A DNA stretch of 64,000 nucleotides, taken from NCBI GenBank assembly GCA_000231825.2, contig JH720360.1, positions 406,872 through 470,871 on the forward strand, read 5' to 3'. The position numbers were made by a program, and so were the translations under genes. Shown here piece after piece: positions 49,561-63,564 of the stretch. Position 1 is the stretch's first letter. Every line of letters starts with the position of its first letter. The DNA comes from Tetrahymena elliotti 4EA (Eukaryota > Ciliophora > Oligohymenophorea > Hymenostomatida > Tetrahymenidae). The notes beneath the pieces are model-generated. The model was not told where the DNA came from. It saw nothing but the letters and a program-made list of their open reading frames with translations, and did not search any database.

Positions 49561-51653
49561 ATGTAATATTCTCTCTTCAATTTCATAAAACAAGAGGGTC
49601 TAGAAGGCAAGCTGTCTTCATTATCTAAAAAAATTTAGCAAGAAAAGAAAGGATAAAAGCTATCCAAAGTTGAGCAGATGATTTAGTAGTAATAAAGTTA
49701 AAAAAAATAAAATTCTCCTTTGAATAAAAATGAAGAAGTCATTGAACATAATGAAGATATTTTGTTTGATACAAGTTCAAACAAAGTTCACTATCCAGTA
49801 TTAATAGATAAAATAACATAAGTTATACAAGAAGAGTTTTATCCTCATTCTTCCAGCCATTGTAATTCAAATTTTAATATGTTAAACCATCTTTTATTAT
49901 TTAATAATCTCATATTCCAAAAAATTAATTATTTTCTTTTTTAAAAGCTGAAAAATGTCTTCTTGATTGTACTCTCGGTTCAGCTGGACATGCAAAACAT
50001 TTCTTATAGAAATTCCCATATTTATACATGTAAAAAATAATAAAAATAAACTTTGGTGCATTCAATATTTAGGATGATGTCACTTTTTGAAATTATTGGA
50101 TTGGTTACACAAGAATTTAAACGTTTAAACAAAAATAAATATTAATATCTTCAAAAGTCTACTTACATTGCTTTTAAATGTTTTTAATAACAACAAAGCT
50201 AATAAAAATAAATAGAAATATTTTATTTAAATAATTTTCTAATGCTATGTTTAAGCTTTTCAAAGATTAGAATCAAATTTTATTCTTGATATTAAAGACT
50301 GAAATAAAAATTTAAACAAAAATTATTTTTATTCATTACCTCTCTGTATAATATACTTGCTTTTTATATAAAAATAGACTAGGACTTGACCTTGATCCTA
50401 GAATGCTACAATTCATAAATGATAATGTGAAGAGCTAACTTCGTGCTAGTGATTAAAATCGCTTTTAAATAAGAAACGAAAACTTTACTAATATTGACAA
50501 AATAAATCTCTACAAAATTTTTGAAGAAGAATTTCCTTCCTATAAAAATTTTCATGCGATATTTGCTGATCTTGGATACAACACGTAAAATAAATTGATA
50601 TAATCTTATTCGAAGAAATTAAATATTCTTTTTTTCTTTTAGAATTGAGATGATTTACTCAAACATAATGATTAATTTATTAGATTATTCTTTTAAGAGT
50701 AATCAATTATTTTTTACCCTTAACTTTGAAAATTTGTGATCAAATTAAACACTCTCCCCCCACCAGATAATCCCATCCCTCAAAATAGAATTTTTAAATT
50801 GTTCACCAATAAATATCTTTTTTTTAACCATCAATTAAAAGAAATTAACTAATTTAGATTTTCTGATTGATTGAATTATATTTTCTAAGATCTCTTCAAA
50901 TAGAATTTTTTACCTAAATTTTTTATATTTTTTAAAAATTATTTATACAGCCTTCATCTAGAGAATTCAGAATGGGGTTTCTCATATTTGAGAAATGGAA
51001 AGCTTGATATGAGATATAACTAATCATCTCAGTCTAACTCAGCTGCAGATATAGTAAATAATCAAAAAAGTGAATAGAATTAATTTCAAGTTAACTCTTT
51101 CTTTTTTATAAAAAAATAAAGTTGAATAAAGCTAGTTATTTAGAACTTTTTGAAATTATCCGTTAATATGGAGAAGATCCTAATGCAGATGTAATTAGCT
51201 AAATGATCATAAAATAGAGATAAATAAAGCCATTTGAAACAACTAAAGATGTTGTTGATCTGATACTAGAAGATTAAAGTGGATATTCTTTCAAAGGCGG
51301 ATAATATAAAGTGATTACTAAGCTTTTTTAAGCTCTTAGAATTGCAACAAATTCAGAATTAAATAATTTGCAATCCTTCATGGATAAAATTTATGATAAA
51401 TTGCTAAAAGATGGACTTGGTATCATAATTACTTTTCATTCTTTAGAAGAAAACATAGTAGAATAAAAACTGAGAGAATTAGTAAAATCAATAAAGATAC
51501 AGTACTTAACATTTATATTATTTTAAATTAAAGAAAAGGCAAAAAAACATAGAAATCCTGTAAATGGGAGAGAAGCCTGATATAGATGAACTTTAAAAAA
51601 ATAGTAAATCAAGGTCTGCAAAATTGTATACTTTCAAGAAGCTTAAAAAATGA
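49561..51653 (+). CDS. METTL15: RsmH/METTL15-type rRNA cytosine-N4 methyltransferase
   Basis: Six exons (49561-49861, 49948-50029, 50378-50584, 50951-51053, 51122-51481, 51534-51653) give 390 residues. Family landmarks in order: VHYPVLIDKITQVI, SAM motif I LDCTLGSAGHAKHFL, GLDLDPRML, ADLGYNT, GFSYLRNGKLDMRY, ELFEIIRQYGEDPNAD, ATNSELNNLQSF, GIIITFHSLEE and a final SKSRSAKLYTF, all typical of MraW/RsmH. Known: RsmH and its homologue METTL15 methylate N4 of a small-subunit rRNA decoding-site cytosine; in eukaryotes the target is mitochondrial. The basic N-terminus (MQYSLFNFIKQEG) could be a mitochondrial presequence. The start is uncertain because an upstream frame could be spliced in. Confidence 0.9.
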
Positions 51654-52884
51654 AAGTGAACAATCAAATTTTACATTTGATAAAAGTAATATTCACAACC
51701 ATAAATTAATTAAGAACAATTTAAAATTTTTTATGGTCTTAGTTAATTTAAATTTATCTTTAAATCTATAAATCAATATTAAATATTGACTGAATAATAA
51801 ATCTTTCTTATCATATTAGTCTATTATTTGATAGTTTATCTTTTATTTATAAAAACTGTTTGTATTAAGTTATTACAAGTACTCATAATCTCAATAATTT
51901 GAAAATCTCCAAGTAAATTAAAAAATAATTATCATTCATCATAAATTAAAATTATTTAAGAATGAAATTAAATTACAATTTTCATAGTCAAATCTAAAAT
52001 AATTTTTCTTTTTGAATTTATCCTTAAATGTCCTATTAATAAACAGTTTCTAATTAAAAATAATTTTTCTTGTTATTTTATTCTTCTATTTAATAATAGT
52101 TTATTTAATTTAGTAAAATAATTCTAAATATTGTTTTAAGAAAATAGCCAGAGTTCATAAATTTTAATAATAATATTTCTAATTCATTTCTCATTATCAA
52201 TCATTTTGATTTATATCATTTTTTTTGCTAAACTAGTATGCTTTTTAAGATTTAATACTTATTTTAATAACCCAAAATTCAGATCTTTATCAAATATTTT
52301 TTAAAAGCTAAGCTTTGATAAAAAGTTTTTAATGATTGTATGTTTTAAACTTCATTATTCTCCTCAAAATAAATTTTTTTAACATAGTGTTTTATTTAAT
52401 TTCTGATAATCAAATATTTTGATAGAATCATCTTCTTTATCAGTATAAGAATCTTCTTTTTCAAAATAATACAATTTTTGATCAAAATAGGATTAATAAT
52501 AATATTAAGGACTGATTCTTTTTAACGTTGATGATAAATAAAAATTACTTATGCTGAATATTTGATAAATAATATTGTAAATATCAGAATGGTAAAAAAG
52601 AAGATTGTAAAAACATTAAAAAAAATTTAGCAGCTAAATTTATCTATATAATGAAATTATAAATATTTGGTTACTTTCATTCAAATAAACTAATTTAAGT
52701 TTTAGTGATTATTTTGTTTACTAAAATTGAAAAATTTTCTTATTAGATATGTTATTAATAGTATTAAAATAAAAAAAATGTGAATTGATTTTTTAGATAT
52801 TTTTACACTTAATTAAATTAAAAATATAGCATATAATTTGAATAAAGTAAGAGTAAATAAATAATAATATACTGAAATTAAAAA
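51654..52884. other. Intergenic spacer
   Basis: AT-rich; a + frame at 51586-51771 overlaps the end of the RsmH-like gene in another phase and is not a gene. Nothing else seen. Confidence 0.6.
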
Positions 52885-54786
52885 ATGGAAGTAACTAAAG
52901 GATTTATTGTCATGCTGCTAGTAAGTATGATTATCTCTGGAGCATGTAACACCATAGGTAATCAAAAATAAAAGTTATTTTAAATAAACTTTCAAGAAAT
53001 TCTTACTTAAAAAACTCCTACTTTTTAAGAAACTCTTTAAATGATAATTACTAATTGTTTAATAACGGATTGAATAACTATTCCTACTTTGAATTCTATT
53101 TAAATAAAAATAATAGTTTACAAGTTATAAAATTCATTTGAAGTTGCCCCAGGCAAGAAATTCAATCACCCATTCATGTAGTCTGTTACTATGTTTTTTG
53201 GTGAATTCATTTGCATCTTCATGTTTTTATACATGAAAAAGTTTAAAAAAGAGTAAATCGAAGAAGAAAAGAGATAAGCTTAATTGAAAGGTTTGAACAC
53301 TAAAATGAACTACTTTTTATTAGCCATACCAGCTTTTGCAGATTTCTTAACATCTATTTTACATTATATTGCTTTAAATTATATGGCTCCTTCTCTTTAT
53401 TAAATGTTAAGAGGTGGTGTTATTATAGTTACAGCTCTATTTTCAGTTGTTTTCCTCAAGAGAAAGATATATTTCCATAACTATATTGGATGTGGCCTAG
53501 TTATTATTGGAATAACTCTAGTTGGTTCTGTCAATTACATTTTCCCTAAATCCTCTAACAGTGATGATGTAAATACAACAATTCTTTAATAAATAAAATT
53601 CATCTTTCAAATCATTTTATGACCAAAATTAATTTAAAGAATTTTTGATATTTATTATTCCAAAATTAGTAGAAAATTGCTTAATATAGGATAAATATCA
53701 AGTAATATTAACGAAGAATACAAATTTATAATAAATATTAACCAATTGATATGAATTTTTTGTTCAATGAATATTTAACATATCTATCTAAATAAATAGA
53801 AAAAAATTAACAAATTATTTTATAAGCAAATGCAAAAATATCTATTGAAAGATAGATAAAAAAATAATTTAAATAATAAAATTTTTCAATTTTTTGATAA
53901 ACATTTTAAATAATAAGGTTGATCCTACTATGGCTTTAATATCTATTATCCTTATTCTAGTTTCGTTATTCACAAATGGTATTCTGTTTGTTTCTGAAGA
54001 AAAGCTATTTTCAAAATATTACCTTCATCCTATGTAAGTGGTTGGAACTGAAGGTTTTTGGGGTCTTTGCTTTTATGCTATATTGCTTCCAATATTGGCT
54101 TTAGTCCCATGCTCATAAGTAAATTAGGAAAATTAATTTTGATATTTCTTAAAAACTAATTGATAATGTAAAAAGGATGCCTTAAAAGATTTATGTATGG
54201 AGTATGATGGAAATTATCATCTTGAAAACCCTGGCCAATATTTCTAACAATTTGCAGATTTTCGTAATTCATTTAATTTTAATAAATATAAATCTTACTA
54301 ATAAATTATTTTATAAAATAGCTTTATTAGGATTTTATATAGTTTTAGGTGTTTTTACAATAGCATGCTTTAACGTTTGTGGTGTAAACATCACAAAGCA
54401 TATTTCTTCTTTAGCCAGATCTGTAGTAGATGTAACTAGAACAGTTATTGTCTGGATTGTTGCCATCATTATCACTGTAACAGCTGGAAAAGATAATAAA
54501 AACTATTAATGGGAAAATGTTAATGCATGGCCTATTGTTGTTGAGGGTATTGGTTTTATAATATTAGTAACAGGAAATTTAATTTATAACAAATTAATTG
54601 TTCTTCCATTTGGCAAAACGAGAAGTAACTAATTTTTTAAATAATTTTAATAAACTTCTTGTTTAAATAAATCTATCAAAATTAAAAGCTTATCTTGAAG
54701 AGAGACTAACAAAAGAAGAAGCTAAAAATAAATCATCTGCTTTGATAAATGAAGAGTCAAATAGAACTAGTCAAGTTTTTGAATGA
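52885..54786 (+). CDS. SLC35F6: SLC35F6-like membrane transporter
   Basis: Six exons (52885-52957, 53117-53568, 53918-54118, 54176-54263, 54322-54624, 54689-54786) join in phase to 404 residues; human SLC35F6 is 371. About ten hydrophobic segments are present. Family landmarks: FNHPFMQSVTMFFGE, ALNYMAPSLYQMLRGGVII, the EEKLFSKYYLHPMQVVGTEG block, NVCGVNITKHISSLARSVVD, and RTVIVWIVAIIITV. It belongs to the drug/metabolite-transporter fold (EamA-like repeats); the human protein is lysosomal/mitochondria-associated and its substrate is unknown. The soluble C-terminus (YLEERLTKEEAKNKSS) is charged. A decayed copy of the last two exons lies 350 bp downstream. Confidence 0.93.
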
Positions 54787-55672
54787 TCATAAAAATAATT
54801 CAAAATTTAGAGATACTTTGCAAATTTTAAATATTTATTTCTAAAATCAAAAATATAAAATAAAAACTTTATGATAAAAAATAACAGAATTAATAAAATT
54901 CAAGAAACTATTTGTAAATTAAAATTTATTTTAATAGTAAATTAATATACCTTAAAAGTAATCAATTTGATAAATACCTTGAATCTCTTCCATTTAAGTA
55001 TTTTATACAAAATTTCAAACAAAAAAATTGGCTGTCAATATAAAAGGATCTTAATTAATAAGAATGCACATTAAGTAAGTATTAGTGAATGAGTTTTTTG
55101 TAAATGAATATTTTTTCACAGCTAGAAAAGATAATAAAAACTATTAATATTAGTTACAGGAAATTTAATTTAACAAATTTATTATTCATCCATTTTGTGA
55201 AGAAGCAAAATAATTTTAATAAATTTCTCTGCTTAAAATTTATCTTGAAGAGATATGAACAAAAGTAGAAAGTATAAATAAATCAGAAATTTTTGCAAAC
55301 TAAGAATCAAGCATAATCTGATTGAAAATAAAAAGAACCAAAATTATCAGATATTTAAAAAATTTGATGGTTTATTAAAAATATAAAAATTATTATCAGA
55401 TTAACAATATTTAAATAAGTTATTTTGATTTTATTTTTAAAATAAAAACCTAGAAATGAGTACCATTTTATCAATTAAAAGTAAAGTTTTAAAATTATTT
55501 TGATAATTAGAATTTAATAAAAAAAATAAATATTCTATGAAAATAAATAAAGAAAGATGTGTTTTTTATTTTAATTTCAAAGAGACAAAAATTTATTAAA
55601 TAATAAATGAAAATGACAAAAACACATAACACATTAAAAACAATAATAAAGTTTAGTATATTATTATAATTT
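54787..55672. other. Spacer containing a transporter relic
   Basis: Apart from the relic at 55119-55313 this is AT-rich 3' flank between convergent genes. Confidence 0.6.
55119..55313 (+). pseudogene. Relic of the SLC35F6-like gene 3' end
   Basis: It begins with ACAGCTAGAAAAGATAATAA, one base different from the functional gene at 54479, then skips about 40 bp. It rejoins at GGAAATTTAATTT, runs through the last intron region and into CTTATCTTGAAGAGA-like sequence, and ends in AAATAAATCA. Indels break the frame. It is a partial tandem duplicate now decaying. Confidence 0.85.
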
Positions 55673-58600
55673 TCATTTTATTTTTTCTACAAATTCATCA
55701 TTCATTAATACTTTATAAATTTTTGTAAATTTATTTTGTTCTCTTACTCCTTTTAAGTATTTGGTTGTAAATAAGTATTCTAAGAAACTTAGTAATTGTT
55801 AAATTATTAAAAGATCAATAATAAAAATTGATCCATAATACATACTCCATATCTTATCTTTTAGAAACTACAAAGACTGAAGTTGAGGCATGAACCAAAA
55901 ATAGGTAAGAAGGGTTAAGATAGTTAGAAAGAAAAATAGAATTACAGAATTAAATTTGAAATAACTTCTAGCTATAACTGATTGTATAACTTAAAAAGTC
56001 TTTTTAGTCAATAGACTTGCTAATAAGGCTACACTTAAATAGAGGAATGAAAATTCATTCTATTTTTACATTAAATAAATTTTTTTCAAATTAATTTAAA
56101 AATAAATTACTTAGTAAATGTATTCACAAGATATGAAAAATGCCTAATATTTTAAAAATATCAAAGTGGCTCTTGAAATTCTAGTACTTGCTGGATTATA
56201 AAAGTAAAATAGTGAAACCCATTCATTTCCTAACTAATTTAAAAAATGAGCTTAATTTATGAATTTTTATAAAAAATAGGGTGTGTTTTTCAAACAATTT
56301 TTAAAAAAATGAAATTCCAAATTCTTATGAAAAATAAATATTTATTATCTATAATAAGTTGAAAATTTTTAAACCCTCTTTCTTTATATTTTAGAATAAA
56401 TAAATTATTAATTGTTACAATTGCAAATTTAAATTTTTAGCTTGAGCTTAATTCAGATTATTTGTTTAAAGTCTCTCTCCTTTCTTTATTTTTTTCATTT
56501 TAAATCTAAGACGCTGTAATAAGATTTGAAATTGTTGGAATAATTTAACTTGGATTATTATTCATTGAAGGTTAATTCGGATATAAATTAATTTATGAAT
56601 TATCTTGTAATTATTGGGGTTTTTCAAAGAAAACGTTTTTATGAATAAGTTTTCTTGGCCTTCTTTTATGATTTGCTTGATCTTAACTTAACTTTTATTT
56701 TATTTTAGGTTGATTTTCTATCATATTACATTTTTCTGGACTATTTTAAACATTAAATCTATCAAGTTAGATTTAACCTTAATCTTTTTATTCAATGCAT
56801 TTAGTACCCCTCTCACTATCTATTATTGAACTAGGCAAATCTTTTACTTAAGTAAGTTACTTCATCTATTTTTTATCTTAAGAATAACCAACAATTGAAG
56901 ATAATATCCATAATAAACATTTCCCAGATAGGATATATAATATTAATTGATACTAGTATTTAATAGAATTACAATCTTCTTTCAAAGGACCTTTACATCC
57001 AACTTAACATTAGCTATGACATTTTTAGCATTATTTCTCCAAATTCTTAATCTCAACATAGAAACTTTAAGGGCATTTAAAAATACAGGTATTTTTATAA
57101 AAAATTAAATCTGATGTGCATTAAATACACTAAAATAATAAAAAATAGTTAATAAATAAATAAATTAATTAAAAATACTTCTGATTCTGTAGGTCCAGAA
57201 CAATTTTTGCAATTTTTGTGACATTTCTGGCAAACATTTGATTAAAAAACAAAATAATAAAAATCTTCACATTTTTATTTACATTATTTTTCTTGTAAAA
57301 ATAAACCTTTTTTAAAATATATAGTTTTTATGATTTTTATAAACAATTTACTTACCTGCTTAACAGCTCGTACAGTTAGAAGAAGATGGACCATTGCATG
57401 TTAAGCATGATGAATCACATTTTTTACATAAGTCAGTGCTTTAATCTGGGTATTGATCTAAATTACATGCTTTTACACATTAATTAGAAGTAGGTTCTAA
57501 ATATCTTTCATCATCATAGCAAGATAAACAATTATTAGAAGCATTTCCATTGCAAGTATAACAAGTGTTATGACAAAATTCACATTAGTTATTCTAAGTA
57601 TTATTGTAATATTTTAAAGGGCAGTTTATAACACATTAAGTCTAATATAAATATCTATTTCCTTAGCAGCTCAGACAGTTCATATCACTTGGGCCTGTGC
57701 ATGAAGCACATGAAGAGTGACAAGATAAGCATGTTTAAGTATTTGAATTTTAAAATTAATCAATATTACATTATAAAACACAAGATTTAGAACTTTTTTA
57801 ATAGAATAAATCAGAACCTAAACAGCTTAAACAATTATACTTGCTTGGTCCATCACATGTTTTGCATGTTTAATCACATGGTAAACAAGTATTTGTCTAT
57901 ATATCTCCATAAAAAGAACCATCACAGCTCTACTTACATTAATTATTTTACAAAAATAATCCTATATTATAGACATTTTAAGAATGACTAAATTAAAAAT
58001 TGTAATTTTTTATTCAAATAAAAAACCTGATTAACAACTTGTGCAATTATTAGTTAATGGTCCTTAACATGTTTTGCATGATACATCACATTATTTACAT
58101 GTAGCAGAATTTACATCAGGAAATTGATTAGAATTACAAGATGAAACACATTAAAATTATTAAGGATCAAATTTTCTTGGTTATTGGCAAGATAGACATT
58201 TATTAAATGTATTTCCATTGCAAGTATAGCAAGTTGAATCACAAGAAGTACACTAATTATTTTATATATTATTATAAAATTAAACAGGACAGTTAATAAC
58301 ACATTGATTTTGGAATAAAAATGTGTTTTTAGAGCAAGATAGGCAATTAGTATAACTAGGACCTGAACAAGAAGCACAAGATACATGACATTGAGAGCAT
58401 TTCTAATTAGTTATATCCTAAAATTAATTTATATTACATTACGTTACACAGGTTTGAGAGCTTTATTAATAAAATAAAGTAGGAGGATTACAGCTTAAAC
58501 AATCATCACTGTTAGGTCCATCACATGTCTAACAAGATAAATTACATGATTAGCAGATATTATTATCAGTTTCTTTTTAATAAAAAACTTATTTAATTTA

Positions 58601-60817
58601 TATTAATAATTCATTTTTTACAATTTTTAGGGAATGTATTGGCAGGACAAATCATAACGCATTTATTCTAAGATAGGTAAAAATATCCAGTGCAGCTTGT
58701 GCAAGAGTTTGAATCGCCTTTATTTATTTATTTTTTAAATTAATTATCAATTATAAAATATTTTATTTAATTTTTAGGAATCAATTTTAAAAATATTATT
58801 CTTAATTTTTACCAGGATTTTAACAATTATAGCATGTTGAATCACATTCTTAACATTGCAAATTAGATGAATTGGGCCAGTATCTAGAAGGGCAAACACC
58901 TAAACAAGATTTATTTGGGTTGAGGAAAGTATTTGCTTTACATGTTAAGCAGGATGTGTTACTTTCTTTTAATTATTTAAAAACATAATTTAAAATGTGC
59001 TTGCTTTTAAAACTCTGAGTTCATTAAATTTTAAAATAAAATTTTAAAAAAGAAAATAGTTAATTAATTAAAATGGTAGTACAAGGTTAAAAACATGTTA
59101 AACATGAAGGATCGCAAGGTTAACAAACTTAATTAGAGTCTGAAGAAAAACCATTAGGACAATTGATTACACATTAAAAATTGTATAAGTAATAGCCATA
59201 TGAGCATTTGCTACACCCTTCAGCGTTACATAGAATGCAATTTGAAGAACACTTTTTAACAAATTTTTAATCAAATATTTAAATAAATAAGAAATTTTAC
59301 ATAATCAACTAATACATACAACTCTCTGATTCCGAAAGATTCATTTATTGGATAAGAATTCAAATTACTTTTAATCTATATAGAGAGAGTAGGCAATGAG
59401 TGGGTAAAATTTTGAGAGACATTTATGATCTAGTCATTGTATTGAACTCTTCCACATAAATTTGCTCCACCATCATTTATTTTCTAGATGTTGTAATTTA
59501 AACAATTCCATCTACAATTAGTTACACATTTTCATTATTCCAGGCATCAATTTTATACAAAGTATAACCTATTGTTACTGACCAATGAGGAGATCTATAA
59601 AAATTAGATGAATAAATAAATAATTTTCAAACTTTTTTCAATTAAAAATTACAATGAAGTAAATAATTTTTAAATCTAAGCATTCACAGAACTTAAGTAA
59701 GCACCTCCCAAAATTGTTTTTCCATTACATATAGTAGTTAGAGCTCTACTATGCACATTATTGTATCCTAAAAATCCTGTTATAGTGATACCTGATCCTG
59801 ATACTTCACTTTCTCCAAAAAAAGTATCAAACATGCTCTACATCAAATAGACACCATCTAAAATATTTAAATAATAATTAAATAGGAAAATTTTGTAAAA
59901 AACTAAAGCTTACTTTTAGTTGAAGATATCAAATCCACACATATTTACCCACTCTGTATAGAGTATGATGGACATATTGATACACATCTTCCATTCAACA
60001 AAAAAAATCCCTATGAGCATAGCTGGCATAAGCCGTTTAAGCAAGATTAGCATGAACTACAAAAATTTTAAACACAAATATTTCCAACTGAATCTTGTAT
60101 AGTACCTGATTAGCAAGTTTATACACACTAATTATTTTAAGCATAATAGCCTGATTTGCAAGTACAAGTATTACCGTTTTTTGTAGAGTTAGGAGGGCAA
60201 GTCAAACACTGATTTGCAGTTGGTCCATTACATGTTAAACACGAAGCGTGACAAGTATCAACATATATGTATACATTTTTAAAGCCAAATCCTTCATCAT
60301 TTACATCTTAATCTGTAATAGATTTCAAATCAATTACTACTGATGATTCAAAATGAGTAATATTTCTGTAGTAAAGAACTATTTCATCAGGGTATTAATT
60401 TAAAGGTAAACAAAGATAGTATCCATTACCAGAATGATCTTTAGTATATCCATCAATATTTGATTCAATTTTTATTTAGATAGTATCTTCCAAATCTAAA
60501 GTCTAAGAAAGAATAAGATCCAATCTAACTGAAAGACTCCAATGTGGAGGAAGACCTGAGTATGTATTATAAGCATGATTATTTGTACCTTATCCAAAAA
60601 AACCTAAAGCACTTAGATTAGAAAATTCTGTAAAGTCTGTTGTCTGGCATTAGGATATTTTATTCGAAACCCATGAAATATTCTGACTAGTGAATTGAGA
60701 TATCAAATCTTGGTAAACAAGTTTATCAGCTTTTAATAATATTTGTTTAATATGAGAGAAGTAGAAATAATTACCTGCAAAAGCTATACTCTAAAAAAGA
60801 ATAAAGAAAAAAATCAT
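55673..60817 (-). CDS. Secreted Cys-rich (furin-like repeat) multi-pass membrane protein
   Basis: A minus-strand gene of about 14 exons. Exon 1 (60817-60775) encodes a signal peptide, MIFFFILFQSIAFA. A unique ectodomain follows (DKLVYQDLISQFTSQ ... HWSLSVRLDLILSQ), then a long series of Cys-rich repeats of the type CHSSCASCTGPSDMNCLSC and CDSSCLTCNGPSSSNCTSC across about 60.2-57.2 kb. Well-supported 3' exons: 57179 upward, 57129-56296, 56233-56111 and 56059-55673. The 57129-56296 exon holds the last Cys repeat, a membrane segment and a Gln/Asn/Lys-rich cytosolic stretch. The last exons hold further membrane helices (LYLSVALLASLL, ILFFFLTILTLLTYFWF) and end EFVEKIK. Large furin-like Cys-rich surface proteins are a big ciliate family; the role is unknown. 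Introns of 45-63 bp were checked at both ends; the middle ones are approximate. Confidence 0.85.
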
Positions 60818-63564
60818 TACTATTTCTTATTTGTAAATTATTTTAAATTTATTTGTTTTTTATTACTTTGGATAGTAAAAAATTGTTGGTATTAAAAGAA
60901 ATGAAAGTGCTATTCTAATTTAATCAATAGTAAATTCAATAAAAAGTCAAAGTAAGGTGATTTTTCAATTTTATAGTTTTGTATAAATTCTCAGATTATT
61001 ACATTTGTTTAATATTTCAGAGTTTGCTTCTATTTATTGCATTACTCAATAACCACTCGAAAAGAATAAATCCAACATTTTTCATTTCTTTATAACTCAT
61101 AAAATCTTACTCAATTTACAAAAATATTTTTTGTAACACAATGTAAAAAACCTTTTAAATATTAATATTTTTAAAAAAATCCATTTTTGAGAGTTGATTT
61201 CAAGTTTTCTAATACAATAAAACTTAGAATAATTTTTAATTTTCAAAATGATTTTTATTCTCAAAGTATTTTTATCATACTTAAGTCCCTCTATTTTTTA
61301 AAAGACTACAGTAAGCAAAAAAGAAGAATTCAAATATTTCGTTAGTTTTGACAATTTGATATATTAATCAAAAATAAAAAAAGGGAAGCAAAATAATTAA
61401 TTTGAAAGAGAGGTTTATCTTTTAAAATATTGCAAATAATTAAAATTCTTTCACTTTATTTTGATAAATAAAGAATAGTAATAACTTTAAATTTTAAGCC
61501 CTTCTTACTTCTTTAATTTATTTAAATTTAAAATATTTTAGCTTTTCCTAATCAAATTTTGTTAAGATTGTTAATTTATTTTTTCTTAGTTTTGTAAAAC
61601 TGGTTTTGATAGATTACTCATTAATTAATTGAAAAATCAAAATCAAAATTTTTTAATTTTTAATGTCACTTCTAGTTTAGATTTAATGTAATCTAAAATT
61701 ACTAAAAATTATGCTCAGTTTGAAATATAAATATGTGTAACTAAAAAAAAAGGACATATAGCCTTATTCATAGTCTTAGATATATGTTATCTCTATTTGT
61801 TTAGAGTAAACACAAAAAATATAAATATGTGTAAGTAAATAGTTAAACAAATTTTTAAAAGCAATTTTATTGATAAGTTGATCAATTGTATTATTATTAG
61901 AAAAATATATTTTAAACCTTTTTTAAATGAGAAAAATAAAAGAAAATCATAATATTTTCGTTCCATCCTTATGAGCTAAATTTGTATTGTGTATTGGAAA
62001 GGATATTTTATTTGATTGAGTTTTTAATTTTAAAAGAGTAAAAAAGTAGTTTCCTAAAAAAGAAATTTTGAATTGGTGATTTCTTAACTACTAACATTAA
62101 ATACTGTAAAACTTTAAAATTATAAATTTTTTAGCTTATTGCTTTTTTAAAATTAACTTAAATTAGGTAAATTAGATTTTATATTCAAGAAAATATATTT
62201 TTTTTACTCTTGTTTGGTATTTGAATAACCTACCTATAATAAATTTGGAAAAAGAATTTGATATTTTAAACCATGAAAACTATTTTTTGAATTTTTGTTT
62301 AAGTAATAAATCAATTAACAAAGAATTTAAATTGGGTTGTTGTTTTATATTATTAAATACAAATAGAATATTTAATTAAAATCTCTAAAATTCATTATAT
62401 AAGATATTTGTTTTTAACCATAAATTTATTGATATCATAAACTGTTTTCATTTAAATTTTCCACAAATTCACAAATTAGTGATGAATAAAACTATGCTTT
62501 TCTTAAAAATTAAAAAAATTAAGAAATTCTTATGTTTGATTGTATTATAAGCTTTTAATTTAATGAGTAGTAAATATAAAGATATTAATTATTTTTTAGT
62601 TTTTTATATGTTATTTTGATTAGTTCTTTTCTCCCATATTAAAATTAATAATAAGATGGTATAAACTTATCATTAAAGCTAATGTTTTCAACATTTTTTA
62701 TAAATTACCAATAAGTTAGAAGATAGAGGAATTTTTTTAAATCAGAAATAAAACTCTTTATGAAAGATATTTTATTAAAGGTATTATTAAGCTATTATAT
62801 TTTTTGTATTTAATTTATTAGATTTTTTCAATTTTGATTTTATTTGTAAGTTAAAATAATAGAAATAACCCACTAAAATTTAGTCAAAAAAGATAAATTT
62901 AGTAATAATTGCAATTACTGTTCATTCATACATAAATCTTTTGGTTTTAATTTTTATAAATAAAAATATTAAAAAAATTATAAAAAACGATGATATCATT
63001 AATGGAGTAACTATTTTTGGCTAAATAGTTTATTTAAGTTTGTATTAAAAAAAATCCATTATTATTTAAATTTCTAAATGAATAATATTTTTATTTTCAA
63101 AATAATTATTTTTTATTAAAAATTAAATTCTACTATTAAAATAAGTTGAAATAATTAGAATAAAATATTATTAAAGCTGTTGTTGATTTACTAGTATTTA
63201 AAGCCCAGACTTTTAAGTACAACAAACAAATAAATATTGATATTTTTTTTCATTAAATAGGACCTTAATTAATGAGTGCTTACAGTAAACTCATAATTTT
63301 TTGGAAACAAAAAGATTAGCCAAATCCTTCATCACTTATAGGTTAGGTTAATCTGTAAAAAATTAAACAATAATAGCTCTAAGAGGAGCTAGAATATGTT
63401 ATATTTCTGTATGTAAGAACAAATTAATCAATAAATTAATTTGAAGGAAGGTAAGTTAATATTTAAGTATAAGAATATATTTCAGGATTTTTAAAAATTT
63501 AAGGTTTCTTTTGAATTAAGCAACTTTTCAAAAACAAACATAGATGCATTTATAAACTAAACAC
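60818..63564. other. Intergenic with a Cys-rich-protein relic
   Basis: 2.7 kb of AT-rich DNA. The word AAATATAAATATGTGTAA recurs near 61722 and 61817. A relic of the Cys-rich protein ectodomain lies at 63318-63478. No intact gene. Confidence 0.6.
63318..63478 (-). pseudogene. Relic of the Cys-rich protein ectodomain
   Basis: The + strand sequence AGCCAAATCCTTCATCA at 63318 matches 60293 in the ectodomain-coding part of the intact gene. The match continues with scattered differences through TTAATCTGTAA, ATATTTCTGTA-GTAA and ATTAATTT-AAGG. Frame-breaking indels are present and no flanking exons survive. It sits downstream of the next paralogue's last exon. Confidence 0.8.

Noticed and set aside
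51586..51771. A 61-codon + strand frame at the RsmH-like 3' end
   Set aside because: It is in a different phase from the true last exon, which ends SKSRSAKLYTF and stops at 51651-51653.
56500..57110. A + strand membrane-protein-like frame with plausible splice sites (LAMTFLALFLQILNLN and others)
   Set aside because: The minus strand of the same DNA is one continuous exon in phase with the Cys-rich gene on both sides, containing CQKCHSQCQVGCKGP and a tail. The + strand reading is its shadow.
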